Shown here: positions 23,116 through 23,288 of the stretch, piece after piece
How the letters are laid out: every line of letters begins with the position of its first letter
Numbering within the stretch: position 1 is the stretch's first letter
Source: JBEVOS01 sp964564595
GTDB lineage: Bacteria; Pseudomonadota; Alphaproteobacteria; Caulobacterales; Aquidulcibacteraceae
Direction of reading: 5' to 3'
NCBI GenBank assembly: GCA_964564595.1
Contig: CAZMCA010000038.1
Span: 1-23,288, forward strand
Length of the DNA: 23,288 nucleotides
Translations under genes and position numbers: made by a program
Notes under the pieces: model-generated
Seen by the model: the letters and a program-made list of their open reading frames with translations, nothing else
Databases searched by the model: none
Told to the model about the DNA's origin: nothing

Positions 23116-23288
23116 TTAGAAGTCCATGTCGCCCATGCCGCCCATGCCGCCGGGCATACCGCCCGGCATGCCGCCGCCGGCGTTCTTCTTCGGGGCTTCG
23201 GCGATCGAAGCTTCCGTCGTGATGATCAGGCCCGCGACCGAGGCTGCGTCTTGCAGCGCCGTGCGGACGACCTTCACCGGATCGATGA
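23116..23288 (-). CDS. groEL: Chaperonin GroEL, C-terminal end (partial, 5' part outside window)
   Basis: The last 56 residues of GroEL (Hsp60) are present; the gene continues past the right edge. The visible part begins IDPVKVVRTALQDAASVAGL, the conserved end of the equatorial domain, continues with IITTEASIAEAPKK, and ends in the flexible glycine-methionine tail (GGGMPGGMPGGMGGMGDMDF) that lines the folding cavity. The TAA stop is at 23116-23118 and the strong terminator lies just beyond. Upstream control elements such as CIRCE would be outside the window. Confidence 0.97.
   Translation of the reverse strand, partial: IDPVKVVRTALQDAASVAGLIITTEASIAEAPKKNAGGGMPGGMPGGMGGMGDMDF

Overview
The window is high-GC, densely packed bacterial chromosome. 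It fits an alphaproteobacterium, most likely near Caulobacterales/Hyphomonadaceae. The pointers are a hisS-hisZ-hisG operon with a eukaryote-like HisRS motif 2, a SapC-family protein, an ScsB/DsbD-like transporter next to a Tat-exported redoxin, an OmpW protein behind an Fnr/FixK-like box, and a TonB-dependent receptor. The placement is inferred from gene content; no rRNA or tRNA gene is present to confirm it.

Layout from left to right. (1) 1-1754 (-): a YfbK-like von Willebrand A lipoprotein, cut by the left edge, diverges from an OmpW-family porin at 1973-2611 (+). (2) 2612-4474 (-): DUF885 metallopeptidase-like lipoprotein. 4520-5392 (-): double hot-dog MaoC-type hydratase, divergent from a SapC-family protein at 5570-6388 (+) that ends in a terminator. 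(3) 6526-9287 (+): DsbD/ScsB-like thiol transporter and a Tat-exported CPxV redoxin, a periplasmic reducing pathway. (4) 9295-10172 (-): two small envelope proteins of unknown function. (5) 10296-13824 (+): hisS-hisZ-hisG joined by ATGA overlaps; HisG carries an extra C-terminal domain. (6) 13825-14266: a 442-bp region without a convincing gene, partly AT-rich, with promoter-like motifs, RNA hairpins and a strong terminator, possibly a small RNA. (7) 14267-18426 (+): a PQQ-dependent quinohemoprotein dehydrogenase lipoprotein translationally coupled (GTGA) to a TonB-dependent receptor. (8) 18423-23288 (-): NhaA antiporter, LytS-type histidine kinase, DUF418 membrane protein, compact M24 peptidase-like protein and the 3' end of groEL with its terminator.

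Most genes are envelope or housekeeping functions. I see no mobile element, CRISPR array, integrase, tRNA or defence system. The points most worth pursuing are the PQQ enzyme/receptor pair (possible cofactor or substrate uptake), the structured non-coding island before it, the long HisG beside HisZ, and the Fnr/FixK-like box before the OmpW gene. Three convergent gene pairs end with almost no space between them, so their transcripts probably overlap at the 3' ends.
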